Source: Camarhynchus parvulus
Lineage: Eukaryota; Chordata; Aves; Passeriformes; Thraupidae
Assembly: GCF_901933205.1 (NCBI RefSeq)
Contig: NC_044584.1
Coordinates: 16,099,001-16,163,000, forward strand
Direction: 5' to 3'
Length of the DNA: 64,000 nt
Positions 37,901 through 50,055 of the stretch are shown one piece after another; position 1 is the stretch's first letter; each line of letters starts with the position of its first letter. Under the pieces are notes generated by a model, which ran no database searches, was not told the origin of the DNA, and was given only the letters and a program-made list of their open reading frames with translations. The position numbers were made by a program, and so were the translations under genes.

Positions 37901-40900
37901 GGGGTATGGCAGGTTAAAAGTCACACTATGTCACCTTCTGGCTTCAAACACTGCAATGTGATTCATTCTGTGCAGCCTCAAATAAAAATCTTTCCCAAAT
38001 GGGGGATGGGGAGAAGGTACTAGCAAAGTTCAGCTCCTGTGTGTGTTTGAGGCTGTTTAATTTGCACTAAAAAGCCCAGCAGATGTATGAAACACTGCCT
38101 GAGGTCTAATGTATACACTGATGTACCCAGACAGAAGCTTAAAACTGTAGGAAACGAGAGCAGGAACATGAAAAACTACAAAAGGTGGATGCAAATGCTA
38201 TTTTCCTCAGTATGTCTGTCTCCCTCACCATCTGTATTGACAGACTTTTATTTTTTTAGCACCTCTACACGAAAAGAAATTAGAAAAGAAATGGTAATTG
38301 TAAATATTGAAGATGATGGCCATGCTGTTTCAAATCCCTTGCCCACTTATTACAAGATGCTGCTGTGCATCTTGTGTCTTCCCTGCTCACATTTCATGGA
38401 GAACCTCCATGAACATACGTTTGTTCTTGTTCCCAACACTTTGTTCTGTCGCTGTGACAGATGGCTTTACACTGAAGCATATGAAAATATTAAATTCTTC
38501 ATCAACCTGTTGAAGTTTAAGATGCCTGTAAGTAATAACCATCTTGGCAGCTATTCTTTTAATACAGATATTACAGAAAGCTATTTAGTGCCTCCATATC
38601 AGTTTGCTATTTATCACAGACTATTCTAAAACCACAGTTTTCTCTGAACTTGATTAATAGTAGCATTGTTTCATTCAAAATAATATAATTTCTAAGCAGA
38701 ATATTATGTTTTACTATTTGTTTATCCAGAAGAAGTTGAAAATTAATTTCAAAAATTACAGCACGGGCTTGTGCTGTACCAAAAGGAGTGGGGAGGGCTC
38801 TGGGACTTTGTTCCCTGCTGTTCCTTCTCTGTCTAAGCACAGCTGCTGATGGAGCACTGTGTTCAGGATTTGAATCAGTTCTCTGTAACACAATCTTCTA
38901 TCCTGTGCCAAACATGGCTCTAGTAACTAGATAAAAAAAACCCAAAACACAAAACATGGTGAAACGAGGGTGTCCAGCATGCTTATCCTTCTCACAGTGC
39001 TCACATTGAATCAAGCAACTTCAGTTTCAGCTGGTAAACTGAAATTCCCAAGACAAAAACCACTGGTTAACAGCACATCCTTTTTATTTCTATTATTTCC
39101 TCAGCTGGAGGGGTTTTTGATAAGAAAGAGGTTGCCGCTCCTATATAGAATGTGTAGAATACTACATAGAAAATAGCACAGCAGAGCCTCTCTGGCTCCA
39201 AGGCTTTCTTACACATCTCAAATAGGAAAATAAAAGGTCTCAACTGATGTTGAATTCTAATATGTTCTGTGTAATCAGCTTTTTATTAAAAAAACCTTTA
39301 ATGTTATGTTATTAAGAGATGTGAAAGCCTGCACTGTCCTCAGATGAAAAAATTGCTTTCTATTAACAAAGCAAAAATATATTCCAAATGTCTGTATTTA
39401 AAATGCTAAAGGCAATATTACAGGAACAAGGGGAGCTGGGGTGTGTACTACAGAGTATAAGAGGTATAAGAGGTTTTACAGAACCAATCTTCAAAGACAT
39501 CATTTCTATTATACCTGTCTGGTCTCTTAGTGAGAGGATTACCCAGAACTGCCACAAACACAGACCAAGGACTTTCTCAGAACTCGGTGGCCATCTCCAG
39601 CTGAGTGTCCCCAGCCAGCACAGTGTGACAGAAGGGACACCCAGAGGGAAGCAGGGGTTGAAGAGGTGCCCAGCCCTCACTGCATTGTTCCTCAAAAAGG
39701 ATCCAGGGTTTTACCAGAAACTTTGCAAACTCCAGTGTTTTCCAAACTCTGTTCCTAGGAAACACCTCTGATGTTGGTTCACTGCCTCACCTCATGGAGT
39801 GAGACAGCAGCAGGAGGTCAGGTTCTGAACTTGGGTTAAAAAACCTTTTGGTAAGAACATGAGAGATTTGCCTCTAAATGGGAATTAAACTTGGTATTTG
39901 AGAAAGATTTTCTATCTTAGAAAAACACAGCACTGAGAACTGAGTTTTGTCAGCTATAAATCAATTCTGGAAAACATGTTTACATGTATAGCTGCACTTT
40001 TCTGGCATTGCTTCCCAAATATTTCCTAAACACCTCAAGTAATAGAAATCTCATAATCTTCCTAACTCATCTGATTAAATATTAAGTATTCTTACCATCA
40101 GGAAGCCTCTCTAATGCCCAATCTAAACCTTCCTTTGTGTAATTTAAGCCCACAGCTTCCCAACCTACTCAGTGCAGCCATGGAGGAGAAGAACATGTCA
40201 GTGCTGTTACATCCAATTACGTGTCAGAATTTGTTTCTTTAAGCAGAAATGCAGCCTCGTGTCTGCAGGATTGAAAGATCAAATCAAACATCTGTTACTA
40301 ACTCAAGTTGGACCCAGGCACTTTCTACAGCATTTACGAAAATGAAAAGGAAATTTCTCAGTGGGGGAAAAAAAGGACAATTCCTTTTACAACGCTAAAG
40401 TGAAACATGTCAAAGTTGCAGTGCTGTCTGGCTCTTTTCTTCCATGTTTCCAGTTTTCTTAAAACATGGGTAAAATTTGGAAATTTGTTAAAAATAACTA
40501 AAAAGGATTGATAGCAACCTAACTCTCCTCCCTACGTTCGGTGAAATAACTGCCTGAAAAAACCTGCTTGGATCCAGTTAGAATTTTACAGTCTTTGTGC
40601 TTCACAGACACAAAGCTTTGGGGGAATAAATGTATACATCCTGCATGCCATTCCTAAAGATAATTCCCCATAAGAATCTCAGCTCCCTCATCCATCTTTG
40701 TCTTGTGTTATCTTAATGGGCAAAATGCCCTTGGCTCCTCCAGTGGTGCTAAAACCTGAAGGAAATAAGAAGAGCACAAGGCAGCTCCCTCCTGAGAAGG
40801 CACAAGATAATCTACCTGAGTCATACACTCGGTGCATGATTAGTTGGAGCTTGTAACCTCGACTTCTCTTGTTCTACACCACAGCCAAAGTCAAGCTGTG

Positions 40901-42670
40901 CACCAGCCAGTGACTCACACACCATTATTTTATAATATTTGTCATTTAGCTGCTAATTACCAAAAAGAAAAAAAGGTTTACTACAAATTCATGGAATAGA
41001 TTTGCATCGTTTTCCATAGGTGTATTTGAGAACTCCAGAGGCTTTTTCCACTTTATCCCAGCTGTGCTTCACCCTCAGTTCTGACCCACTGCTCTCAGCT
41101 GCTGGGGGATATCACAGGCTCCTGGGGGAACACAGGCTGGGAGGAAGGAGCTGATCCAAGGACAGCCCTTCAGATCCTCCTGGATTCACCTCCCTGGAGT
41201 GCTCAGGCAGAGGCTGAAGCATCACCTCACAGCCCTTCCTTCACCCTACACTTGTCTTCTGAATCCTTGCCCTGCACTTCCCCTCTCCCCACACTTGTCC
41301 CGTGAGGTTAAACTGACAGGATAAATGTACAGAGCAATAATTCAGAGAAATTCATCCAGAGAAAAGATGTGAACCAAGAGCAGGCAGAGCTAATCAAGTC
41401 TTGAATGTATCAGCAGAAGTTTATAACTTTTATCTTTTTATGAGACAGTTGATCACACACACATATCCACACTTCAATAAATTTGAGAGAGTAATAAAAC
41501 TTTCCAGCAGACTTTGGCAAAATAAAAAACCTCATAACCTCTGTTTCAAAAAAGCCCAATAGGCAGCTCAGAGATCTCAAGTCAGCTGTGAGAGCTGCAG
41601 CCTCAAATGTCTGACATCTTACAATAATAATTTTATAATCCTGATTATAAATCATGGCCAATATCTGTCTTCCAAGGTAAACCATTTGAATGTAATGTTT
41701 TTATTTAAATGCAAAATGTTCTAAAATAATGTCTTAGATGCAAAATAAAGATTTCTAATCTAAATGATAACTAGGAAAGGTTGAAGCAAAATACAGAAAT
41801 TAAAATGCCTGGGACAGAAACCTCAGGTCTGAATCAGAGCCTCTGTCATAAAAGACTTGCACAGGGAGCAGAGAAATCTTTTTTTCTTCGGGTTCCCTGA
41901 GAAGATGAAACACTGAGGTCATCTGCAGCATGGGAAATTTATATTTGTCTAGCAAAAAAATATTTTCCAAGACAGTAATGACTTTTTAGCACTGGAACAG
42001 GTAGTCTGAGGAGGGAAGGGACCTTCCCTTCTTGACAGCTTGGAAGATTACCAGGATGTCAATAATCAGTGACACTTGACTCCTTGCAGGGAGCAGGGCT
42101 GGACTCCAGGGCATGGAAGAGTGTCCTCTGCATCACTGTTCTTAAAAATCCACACCAATATTTAGGACAAAGCCTTTAAAGTAACCAAAAAAAAACTGTA
42201 CATGGAAAAAAATTATACCTTTTTATAATTTCCTTGCAAGCTGAGATAAAAGGATTTTTTCACATAAATGCCTCACTGTAACACAGGATGGAGTTTTGTT
42301 CTGTGCTTGCTTGGTTACGTGTGGGCAAAAATGAATGAAAGCAGAACACACTGCCTCTCCTCTGCAGTGCCCTGCCCAGGCCTGGAATGCAATCATTAAT
42401 TAGTGAAACACTCACATGCAAACACGATGCTTCTATTAATTAGAAGAAATGCTAACATACAAACAGGCCTGAGCTTCAGTTCTCATTGCCCAGTAGCTCA
42501 TGGCTGCTGCAGGAAGAGCTCGTGACAGCCATAGAGCATCGCTGATGTTTGCTCTTTGCACTTATTCTTTTTAAAAGTTTGATATTTTTACTTAGAGCAG
42601 GATTTGACCAGTGCAGTTTCTCCTCCTGCAGGACATGCAGGATTGAACAGGAGCTCAGTCCCTGTAGTCA
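34976..42670. other. Spacer, no gene seen
   Basis: It contains the longest chance frames in the window: minus 35,053-35,595 (about 180 codons) and plus 38,087-38,629 (about 180 codons). Neither has a recognisable domain, and neither has a conserved start context or splice signals that persuade me. I see no transposable element or RNA gene. Confidence 0.45.
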
Positions 42671-43129
42671 TGTCTCAGGTTTTGGCTTTTCTACGTTTCA
42701 GATTCTGTGCTGCTTTAGTGTGTGGGTCTGGGCTTCATATTATGGGATGGTGAGCTCTGTGCACAGAGCAGGGAGACAAAACAATTCCTGCTCCAGCTGG
42801 GCACCAAGGACAAATGATCCAAATCTCAGCCCAGGAGCACAAACACCGTGGGCTGGAGAGAGAAAAACAAGCAGGGTGGGACTGCATGGGCTAAAGCTGG
42901 AATTGGACAATGAACTGCAAGATGCAAATGGAACAGAACCTATAATAGTGTGAGACCCTGTGACTGTTCATCCATTTTTGTGACCATTTTGGTTCACCTT
43001 GGGTGCAGCCCTGGCTGGGCTCTTGTGCTGCCCATGGTGGATCCATGGAGGAGATCCTTTTAATAAATCCCTGCTTTGTTCTTTAGTTCTGTCCAGCCTC
43101 TGTTCTAGCTCAGCCTTCTCAGGGCATCA
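42671..43129 (+). mobile_element. Probable ERVL-type LTR
   Basis: The 459-bp segment starts TGTCTCAGG and ends GGGCATCA. It has a TATA-like CCTATAATAG near 42,938 and AATAAATCCCTGC (signal at 43,062-43,067) about 60 bp before the 3' end, followed by TTCTGTCCAGCC, an R-U5-like ending. The body resembles an LTR I recall from songbirds. A 4-bp GTAG just outside each end hints at a degraded duplication but is not conclusive. A plus-strand open frame across it (42,549-42,953) is not a viral gene. No internal retroviral sequence adjoins. Confidence 0.65.
43062..43067 (+). terminator. LTR polyadenylation signal AATAAA
   Basis: AATAAA followed about 20 bp later by a T/G-rich stretch, at the expected place in the LTR. 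Confidence 0.5.
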
Positions 43130-46100
43130 GTAGCTGCTGCCAAAGATGTCAGCATCCCCCTGCACCCTCCTTTTAAAGCCTCGTTTCCCTGATAACTCCC
43201 AGGCTGGAACACTTTTCACAGCTGAGCTCTCCCTGACCCTGGGTTCCAGTTCAAAGGCCACCCTGAAGTCCCTGCATTCAGAAGGGATGCAATCAGTGAG
43301 CCACAGCTACCACAGGGAGCTGCTAAAACCTTCTGCTCTTGAAATTAAAACTGGGCAAACAGAACTTCTGCTAAGCAATCACATGACTGTGCTCAATTTG
43401 ATTTACCAGTTCTCATAAAACAACAGAAACTTGTTTAAGAGACTGTGACATCTTGAAAATATAATTGGAAGTAAAGAAAAATACAGTAAAATACCCAATG
43501 CCAATTCTTAATATTTCCCTTTAGTAAATACTTTCTTCCTGTTGTGACTCAAAGAATGAGCAAGGATAAGAAAAAAGGCTCAAACTTTCAAATATGAAAG
43601 TCAAAATGAAATTAAGTTGCTTCCCACAGCCTCTCTGTTGGTACAAAGTTCAGTCTGCCACGATTGGATTTTTGATTCTGCTGGCACTGGGAAAGCCTCA
43701 CTGGGAAAGCCTGGAATGAAATGCCACTCGAAATGAGATCTGGTTCTGGGATGATTTTGCTCCCTGGCACAGCAGTGCTATCCTGTTTTCCTGGTAACTG
43801 TGAGGATTAGTGCAGGATTACAGCCTCAAGTGGCACTGGCTTAACCAGCAAGGTGGAAAACCAGGACATCCCAGCACTGTTCATCATCCAGACCTCCTCA
43901 ATAAACACTTGTTTTGAAAATGGCTGAAGTGTTCAAATGAGAGCATGAGATTATATTCATTTTCATTGCTTCTGCAAAATATTCCAAGAAAAAAACAAAC
44001 AAATGGTTTGAGATTTCTCTGTGCCACAGCCAAATACCAAACCTTCCCTGCAAGCACAGGTGACAGCAGATCTGTTCTTGTATAAAATGCATCTCTTGTT
44101 CACATAGCCTGCTGCTATCACACATTGCAAAGCTGGGCCATGAGAAGCCAGCAGGTGACCTGCTGTCCTCAGGAGTGCAGCCCAAGGACATGTCCTGGCA
44201 CAAAGGCAGAGCAGCTGCAGAAAGGTGAACACTTCATGCTGACATGGAAACATAAAATTCACATGAAACAGTCCAGGAGGGAGCCAGCATGATCCAGCAG
44301 GGCCTGATCTAAATGCTGTGTTCTTAGAAGACTTGTTTCAGTTCTCCAAAAATACTCAGGCTCTTAAATTCCCAAATTTAATCCCAAATACTCTAGTTTA
44401 AATTCCCAAAATGATGCTGGCTTTGTTTAGAGCACCAGGTAACAGTGCAAGTTCTCAGTGCCACTTGTGCCTCTCACTTGGCTGTAGGAGGTTTTTACCG
44501 TTAAAGAAGCCATTAGAGCCAGGTTAATTAGCAGTCAGAAACAAGTCCTGATGTAAGCTACAACTCATTTATCTGGAAAAAACAATCCAACATCATTCCT
44601 GAATTCCTATTAGTCACGGAATCAGAAAGGTCAACCTTAACAAAGAAAACATTTAAGTTAAAAAAGACATAAACACCTGTCCAGGGAGCAGCACAGCACA
44701 CGCAGAATAATTCACATGTACAAAGTGTGGGAGGTTGTTCTCAGGATTTCACATCAATCTCCACCACAGGAGCAGCGAACAGAAAATCTTTGCTGAAGTT
44801 TTGATCAAGTTCAGCTTGGGCCATCAGTCATCAGTGCCATGATTTACAGCTGCTTCTGTCCCTCCCCTCCTCTTCCCAGCTAAATTTGCAGTAATTACCA
44901 GAGGGGAAACCTGCTTACAATTTCTGAACATCAAATACATAAAAACAGGAAAAAAAAAAAACACAAAAACATAACAACAAAATGGATCCTTTGGTTTTCC
45001 ATGTGAAAATGCTGATGGGATTTCTAATCATCATTAGCAAAACCTGATATTTCATACATATTGAATATTGATTTAAAAAGCTTCTTTCAATAATTTGTAA
45101 ATATTTAACCAGTTTTTAATTATCTCTACCAAAATGTAGGTAATGAATTAGAAGCTGCCAAACTCCAGGTATCCAAACCAGAGGAAAATAACAGTTTTTC
45201 CTTCTCCTGAGAATAAAACTACTTAAATAAAAACTGTGGGTGCAAAAGCAAAGCAAGAGGATTTTCAAGAGTTTGTGGGGTATGGAGGTATACCTTGTTT
45301 TTGTCAACACCTGACACAAAGGAACATTTTGAAGTTTTTATGTCTCAAAAAAAAAATACTGGAAGGATATTAAGTCCAGGCAGTAAAACTGGGCTCTTTG
45401 TCATGTTTAATTGCTCGGATTCATAACCTAGTTTTGCTGAATCTGGATGTTACTGCTGACTCAAGCAGTTTCTCCATTTTAATGGAAAAAGTTTGCATGC
45501 CTCCACTCCTGTGAGACGAAAGCAATTTTTGAAATATTCCTGACCATCAGTGAAATTTCTCTCCGCAGAAGCCTCATTGCTGTGCATGAAATCTGTAATT
45601 AACTACAGAACAAAAAAAACCCCACAAAAGTCTCTGATTGCAACCTGGTGAAGGAAGCCATACTGTGCTCATTTTCAGAGACAATGAAGGGAATCACAGC
45701 CTCTGCAATTTAGCAGGGGTAAGAGAAATGAAAAGAGCAACAGGCATGGTGAGGACATGCAAAAAGCAGAAATGCTTGCACTCAACTCCAATCCCACAAA
45801 GCAAACACATTCCAAGCTGAAGTTCAGCTAAGGTGGAAGCAGTGAGTGCAAAAAGCCACTGAAGACAGTGGCTTTGCCATGTTCCTTAACATCCCCACTG
45901 GATGCCTTACAAAGAAAATAAAAACACAATAAAATGGAAAAGACTCATTCCTACAGACAGAGAGTTCCACGGCTGACATGATAAATTGAGAAGGAAATGC
46001 CACCAGAAGAGAGTTTTGGCAGTGACACATGTATTTCTTTCCACTGTCTGCTATCTCACCCAAATGCAGTCCCACAGCACTTGGACTTTAAATAAAATTT

Positions 46101-48824
46101 ATTTGTGATGCACCCTTTGAAAGGACAAGCCTGTGCTTCTCTTCCATCTGCTGACTGTGGATTTATGGCACTTGTTGTGTTCCAAAGGGCATCCCTGGGC
46201 ACAGCCAGCAGCTGGAGATCAGTGTACTCCTGAATTCCTGATCTCCTCTCAGCTCAGCTCAGGAGAACACATTCCCTTCCTTTGTAACACATTCCAAGAC
46301 AGCAGGAATTAAAGGCAGATAACTCTGCTAAGCTGATTTCCACCTAGATTGGACATATACCTATCTATGGCACAGTAATAGTTTCAAAACTTTATCCTCA
46401 AATAAAGTTAACACATTTCAAAAGTTATGCTTAGCTCCTAGGAGATGCCATAAATTGTGTCCCAATCTTGAAATAGATATAAAACCCACAAAACATCGAA
46501 AAACTCTCTGAAATAATTGAGGCCCTCTGAAGCTTTTGTTCCCATCTCTAAAACCTAGGAAGGTACAATCCTGTGACACAATCCTTCCAACAAAAACTCC
46601 AAAATCCCTAACACTGAAGTTACTGAAAGCTTGACTTTAGTAGCTTGATTTTTACTAAGGAGTTAAAAAATACACATTGCTTGCTTAAATTAAAATAAAA
46701 GTGAACTTCAGACAAGATATTTACTACAGTTAAAATCCACTACGTATTTTTTCCCCAGTTTACTTTTTCACAATTACCACCACAATAACTTACAAACATG
46801 AGTTGACCACATTTCTCTCCCTTTTCCTCTTTAAGTTGATGCTTCTTCAGTTACCACTTCTAACATATTTATCTTCATAAAATGAATTAAAAATTTCATA
46901 GCAATATTTTTCTTTACAAAAGGAAGAGCCCAAACTTCCACTATTATTCTTGAGAACATTTCTCTAGACCTTTTCTAGCATTTCAAATGCCACCAAGTTG
47001 ATCACTTGAACAATTAATTTATTACTTGTTCCTGGAAAAATGTTATGGTGTATGAGCAAAACTGAGACCCTATGTGAAACTTCTACTACAAAAAGAATAA
47101 ATTTGAACAATTCCATGGCAATGATGCTACTGAAGTGGTTTGAAATTGGAAAGACTGAAGGTAACACCTTGAAGTTGCTTCATCCATCCATTGTTAAGTT
47201 ATTCTGATTTCAAATATTTATTTAAGTAGGAGTAGGCAAGAATACAAAGCTCAAACTTTCTAAAAGTGTGCCTGGAAAGGAGTGCAATGAGCTGTGCAAT
47301 GAACTCCTCGAGGTGTCAGGGTGCTGGATGGGGAGAGACAATGATTAAATGGAACCTCCTGCCCACAGCTTCCAGAGCAGGCAGTGGCAATGGGAGCTAC
47401 TGTGTGCTCACAGCATCTCCCAAGGCCAAAAATGCCAAAAAATGCACTGCTTTGGGAAGGAGAGCTCCACATGGATAACCACCCCCCTCCTAGATCCATC
47501 GGTTTAAAGGAAGTAAAGCTGATGATTGACAGACACTCCCCAGGTACTCACAGTGTACCCCTGTAAAGGATAAAACCCCAAACTCCACTTTTTCCTTTTC
47601 ATTCAGTGATTCAAACCTGAAAAACTAAAAATTCTCCACAGCACTACTGCTCCTGCTGTAGACAAGGGAACACTGTTCATTGAGTGGGAGTTTTGCTCAC
47701 TCTTCAACCTTACTTGCATGTTCAAGGAACAGATCACCATCAGGAACATTAAATATCTAAGAAAAAAGCTGTAATGTACGGTCAGAATATCAAGACATTC
47801 AAACTTTATACCCATCTGTTGCTTCATTTTAGAAATACACATGGAACCCATGTACTGCATGTAAACTGATTCTTCAAATAATTTTTAAGAAAAAAATGTA
47901 AACTTTCTGTGCAACACATAAATCTTAATTACTTCTTACTATGACTAAAATCCTAATTACTTCTTACTATGACCAAATTCCTTATCCCTACAGAAGTGAC
48001 AAATACAAAGGCTGGTTTGGATCTTCCTAAATTCCTCGGTATCCATCAAAATCAAGTACCTGAGGTGGAATTTAACGTACAGCCCTGGAAGCAATGTGAT
48101 TTTACGGTGTCTGAACTGCAGAGCCCAGCATTCCACTACTGGGCTGTGCCAGAGTTTCCTCCATGTGACAGCAAGACTTTCAAAAATATTATATCCCTAT
48201 TAGGATATAATAGTCTGCACGAGAGTCCTTTTTTTTTAAATCTAGAGAAATCCACCTTCCCCACTCCCCTCAACATTTTTTGCATACTTTGAAGTGCGTG
48301 GGTTTTTTAAAGCAAGAATATTGCTAAAGTCATTCAAAGTATTTAAATTACTTTGCAATTATATCCAGCTGGAAACCGATAGGCATTTTTAAATCCTAGT
48401 CTTTTATACCCTATTCCTGCTTTTTTTTTTCAACGCAAACACATATAAATGGATTATTAACCAAAATTACCTGTGTGTTTAAATTGTATTTATTAACAAA
48501 ATGCTGCTGCTGTTATATCCCATGCATTTTAACAAGTACAGTAATAAAACCTCCAAATACTCATAAATTGTGTTTTGTAGGATCAGTATATTATGCTGGT
48601 GACACGCAGGGACCCTGAAGTTAAACAGGCACGCAGGTTGGTCAGGAATCCTGTAACCTGCCTGCAATAACAATCACCAGGCAATAATCCACCTGACAAA
48701 CCCCTTCTAATGAGACTCCTGCTCTCTTTCATATAAATGCTAATACATATTGCATCCACAGAAAGCCAAGCAGCTTTCTGAAGATGAAGTTCGCATAAAC
48801 TTCAGCCAAACACGGAGGGAGGAT
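43130..48824. other. Spacer upstream of the CpG island
   Basis: The interval is ordinary A+T-rich spacer with one 28-bp tandem duplication at 47,924-47,979. Just before the island, 48,720-48,800 contains ATATAAATGCTAATACATAT. No exon is recognised. Confidence 0.45.
47924..47979 (+). repeat. 28-bp tandem duplication
   Basis: CTTAATTACTTCTTACTATG plus ACTAAAAT is followed directly by a second copy with two or three substitutions. Confidence 0.85.
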
Positions 48825-48984
48825 GGATAATCCCTCCCGCGCGTTGTTTACTGTCGGCATCTCGCCGAGGAGCGCTCACAGCAGGAGGAACACGCTGGAG
48901 GCAGCACCGCGGAGTTTGTACGGCACACACCCAGCTCAGCCCCGAGCATCCCTCGGCCCCGGGCCGGCACACAGCCCAGCCGCG

Positions 48985-49552
48985 CCGGCATCCTTCACTC
49001 GGCCGGCATCCTTCACCTGGCCGGCACCCTGCATCCCTTCACCTGGTCGGCTTCCCCTTCACCTGGCCGGCATCCCCTCGCCTGGCCGGCAGCAACAAAC
49101 CCCCGCACTCCCTTACCTGTCTCGCAGCCCGAAATCTCTCCAGCCTCTCGGCATCACCGCATCTTCTCATCTGATCGACATCTCTGCATTCCTTCACCTG
49201 GCCGGTAGCTCCACGCTCCTCACCTGACCGACATCCTCCAAACCCCTCACCTGTCCGACATCCCCGCACCCCTCACCTGGCCGCATCCCCCTTAGCTGGC
49301 CGGATCCCCTTCACCTACCCGACATCCCCGCACCCTTCACCACCGGCATCCCTGCACCCCTCACCTGGCCGGCATCATCCTCACCTGGCTGGCATCATCC
49401 TCACCTGGCCGGCATCATCCTCACCCTCACCTGGCCGGCATCCCGGCACCCCTCACCTGGCCAGCATCCCCTTCACCTGCCCGACATCCCGCACCCCTAA
49501 CCTGGCCGGCATCCCGCTCACCTGGCCGGCATCCCCGCACCCACACCTGTCC
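48985..49552. repeat. Degenerate CACCTGGCCGGCATCC minisatellite
   Basis: About 570 bp is built from a variable unit of roughly 15-30 bp centred on CACCTGGCCGGCATCC with C-rich linkers (CCCCGCACCCCT). I count about 15 CACCTG hexamers in the array; CACCTG is an E-box of the type bound by ZEB and SNAIL factors. Read on minus, eight copies are CAGGTGAGG, the consensus vertebrate 5' splice site. Units differ by indels and substitutions, so it is older or less homogenised than the array at 12 kb. It sits inside the CpG island. Confidence 0.9.
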
Positions 49553-49713
49553 GCTCAGGTGGGGCAGCCCCCATTCCGCGTGTCCCCGGCCCCTCCCGGC
49601 GGGCACCGCCGGGCTCGGGGCGCTCCCGGCGCGGGCACAGGATGGATCCATCCATGCCTCCCTCCATCCCTCCCTCCTCCGGCCGAGCTCGCTCCGAGCC
49701 GCCGCTGCCTCAC

Positions 49714-49758
49714 CTGCAGCGCATCTCCCACGCCTGCGAGCAGCTGCCAGGGTTTCAT
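49714..49758 (-). CDS. Candidate first coding exon (15 codons), unidentified
   Basis: On minus, an ATG at 49,758 with A at -3 opens a frame encoding MKPWQLLAGVGDALQ and meets a perfect donor, CTGCAG|GTGAGG, whose intron starts at 49,713. The donor splits after a complete codon (phase 0). The location in the GC-rich CpG island suits a first exon. I do not recognise the peptide; it is mildly hydrophobic but too short to call a signal peptide. No acceptor or second exon was found downstream on minus. Because CAGGTGAGG also recurs in the adjacent minisatellite, the donor may itself be a repeat-like sequence. Treat as a lead only. Confidence 0.2.
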
Positions 49759-50055
49759 GTTCGGCGGCGATGCGGGAGGAGCCGGGGGGAGCCGGGCGGC
49801 CCTGCAGCATCCAGCGGGCACGGCCGCGTCCTGCCCCGGGAGCGCGGGGAGCGCCGCGATGGCTCCCGCTACAGCCGCGCCGCTGCCGGCCGTGCCGTGG
49901 GACGGGATGGATGAGTTTCCATCCGCTGCTGCCGCGATACTGCCGAGAGCCCTCGGCTGCCTCTGCCTCCCCTGCCGGGCTTGGCAGTGCCGGCGCTCGG
50001 CGGAGCCGGTTTGTTTTATTTGGAGATAAGAGCGGCTCCGCGCCGGCTTAGCTAA

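Larger units (their letters stand above)
48825..50055. promoter_or_regulatory. CpG island, likely promoter
   Basis: This is the only stretch that is strongly G+C-rich and dense in CpG, against an otherwise A+T-rich, CpG-poor window. Clear CpG-rich blocks occur at 48,830-48,990 and 49,550-50,050, with a CpG-bearing minisatellite between them. Islands of this kind in vertebrates usually mark promoters and first exons and are often bidirectional. No TATA box is obvious, as expected of island promoters. I cannot tell which gene is driven; a minus-strand candidate exon is listed separately. Confidence 0.75.

Noticed and set aside
38087..38629. Plus-strand open frame of about 180 codons
   Set aside because: No domain, signal or family resemblance, an overlapping frame is also open, and A+T-rich DNA of this length yields such frames by chance.
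44610..44650. Possible minus-strand CR1 end (CACGGAATCAGAAAGGTCAACC)
   Set aside because: Only a few words resemble the CR1 terminus and the diagnostic CCTTCCAACCC block is missing.
49427..50029. Long frames on both strands across the CpG island
   Set aside because: High G+C removes stop codons. The minus frame runs through the minisatellite as Gly/Arg/Ala-rich repeats, and only the short exon-like piece at 49,714-49,758 has a splice signal.
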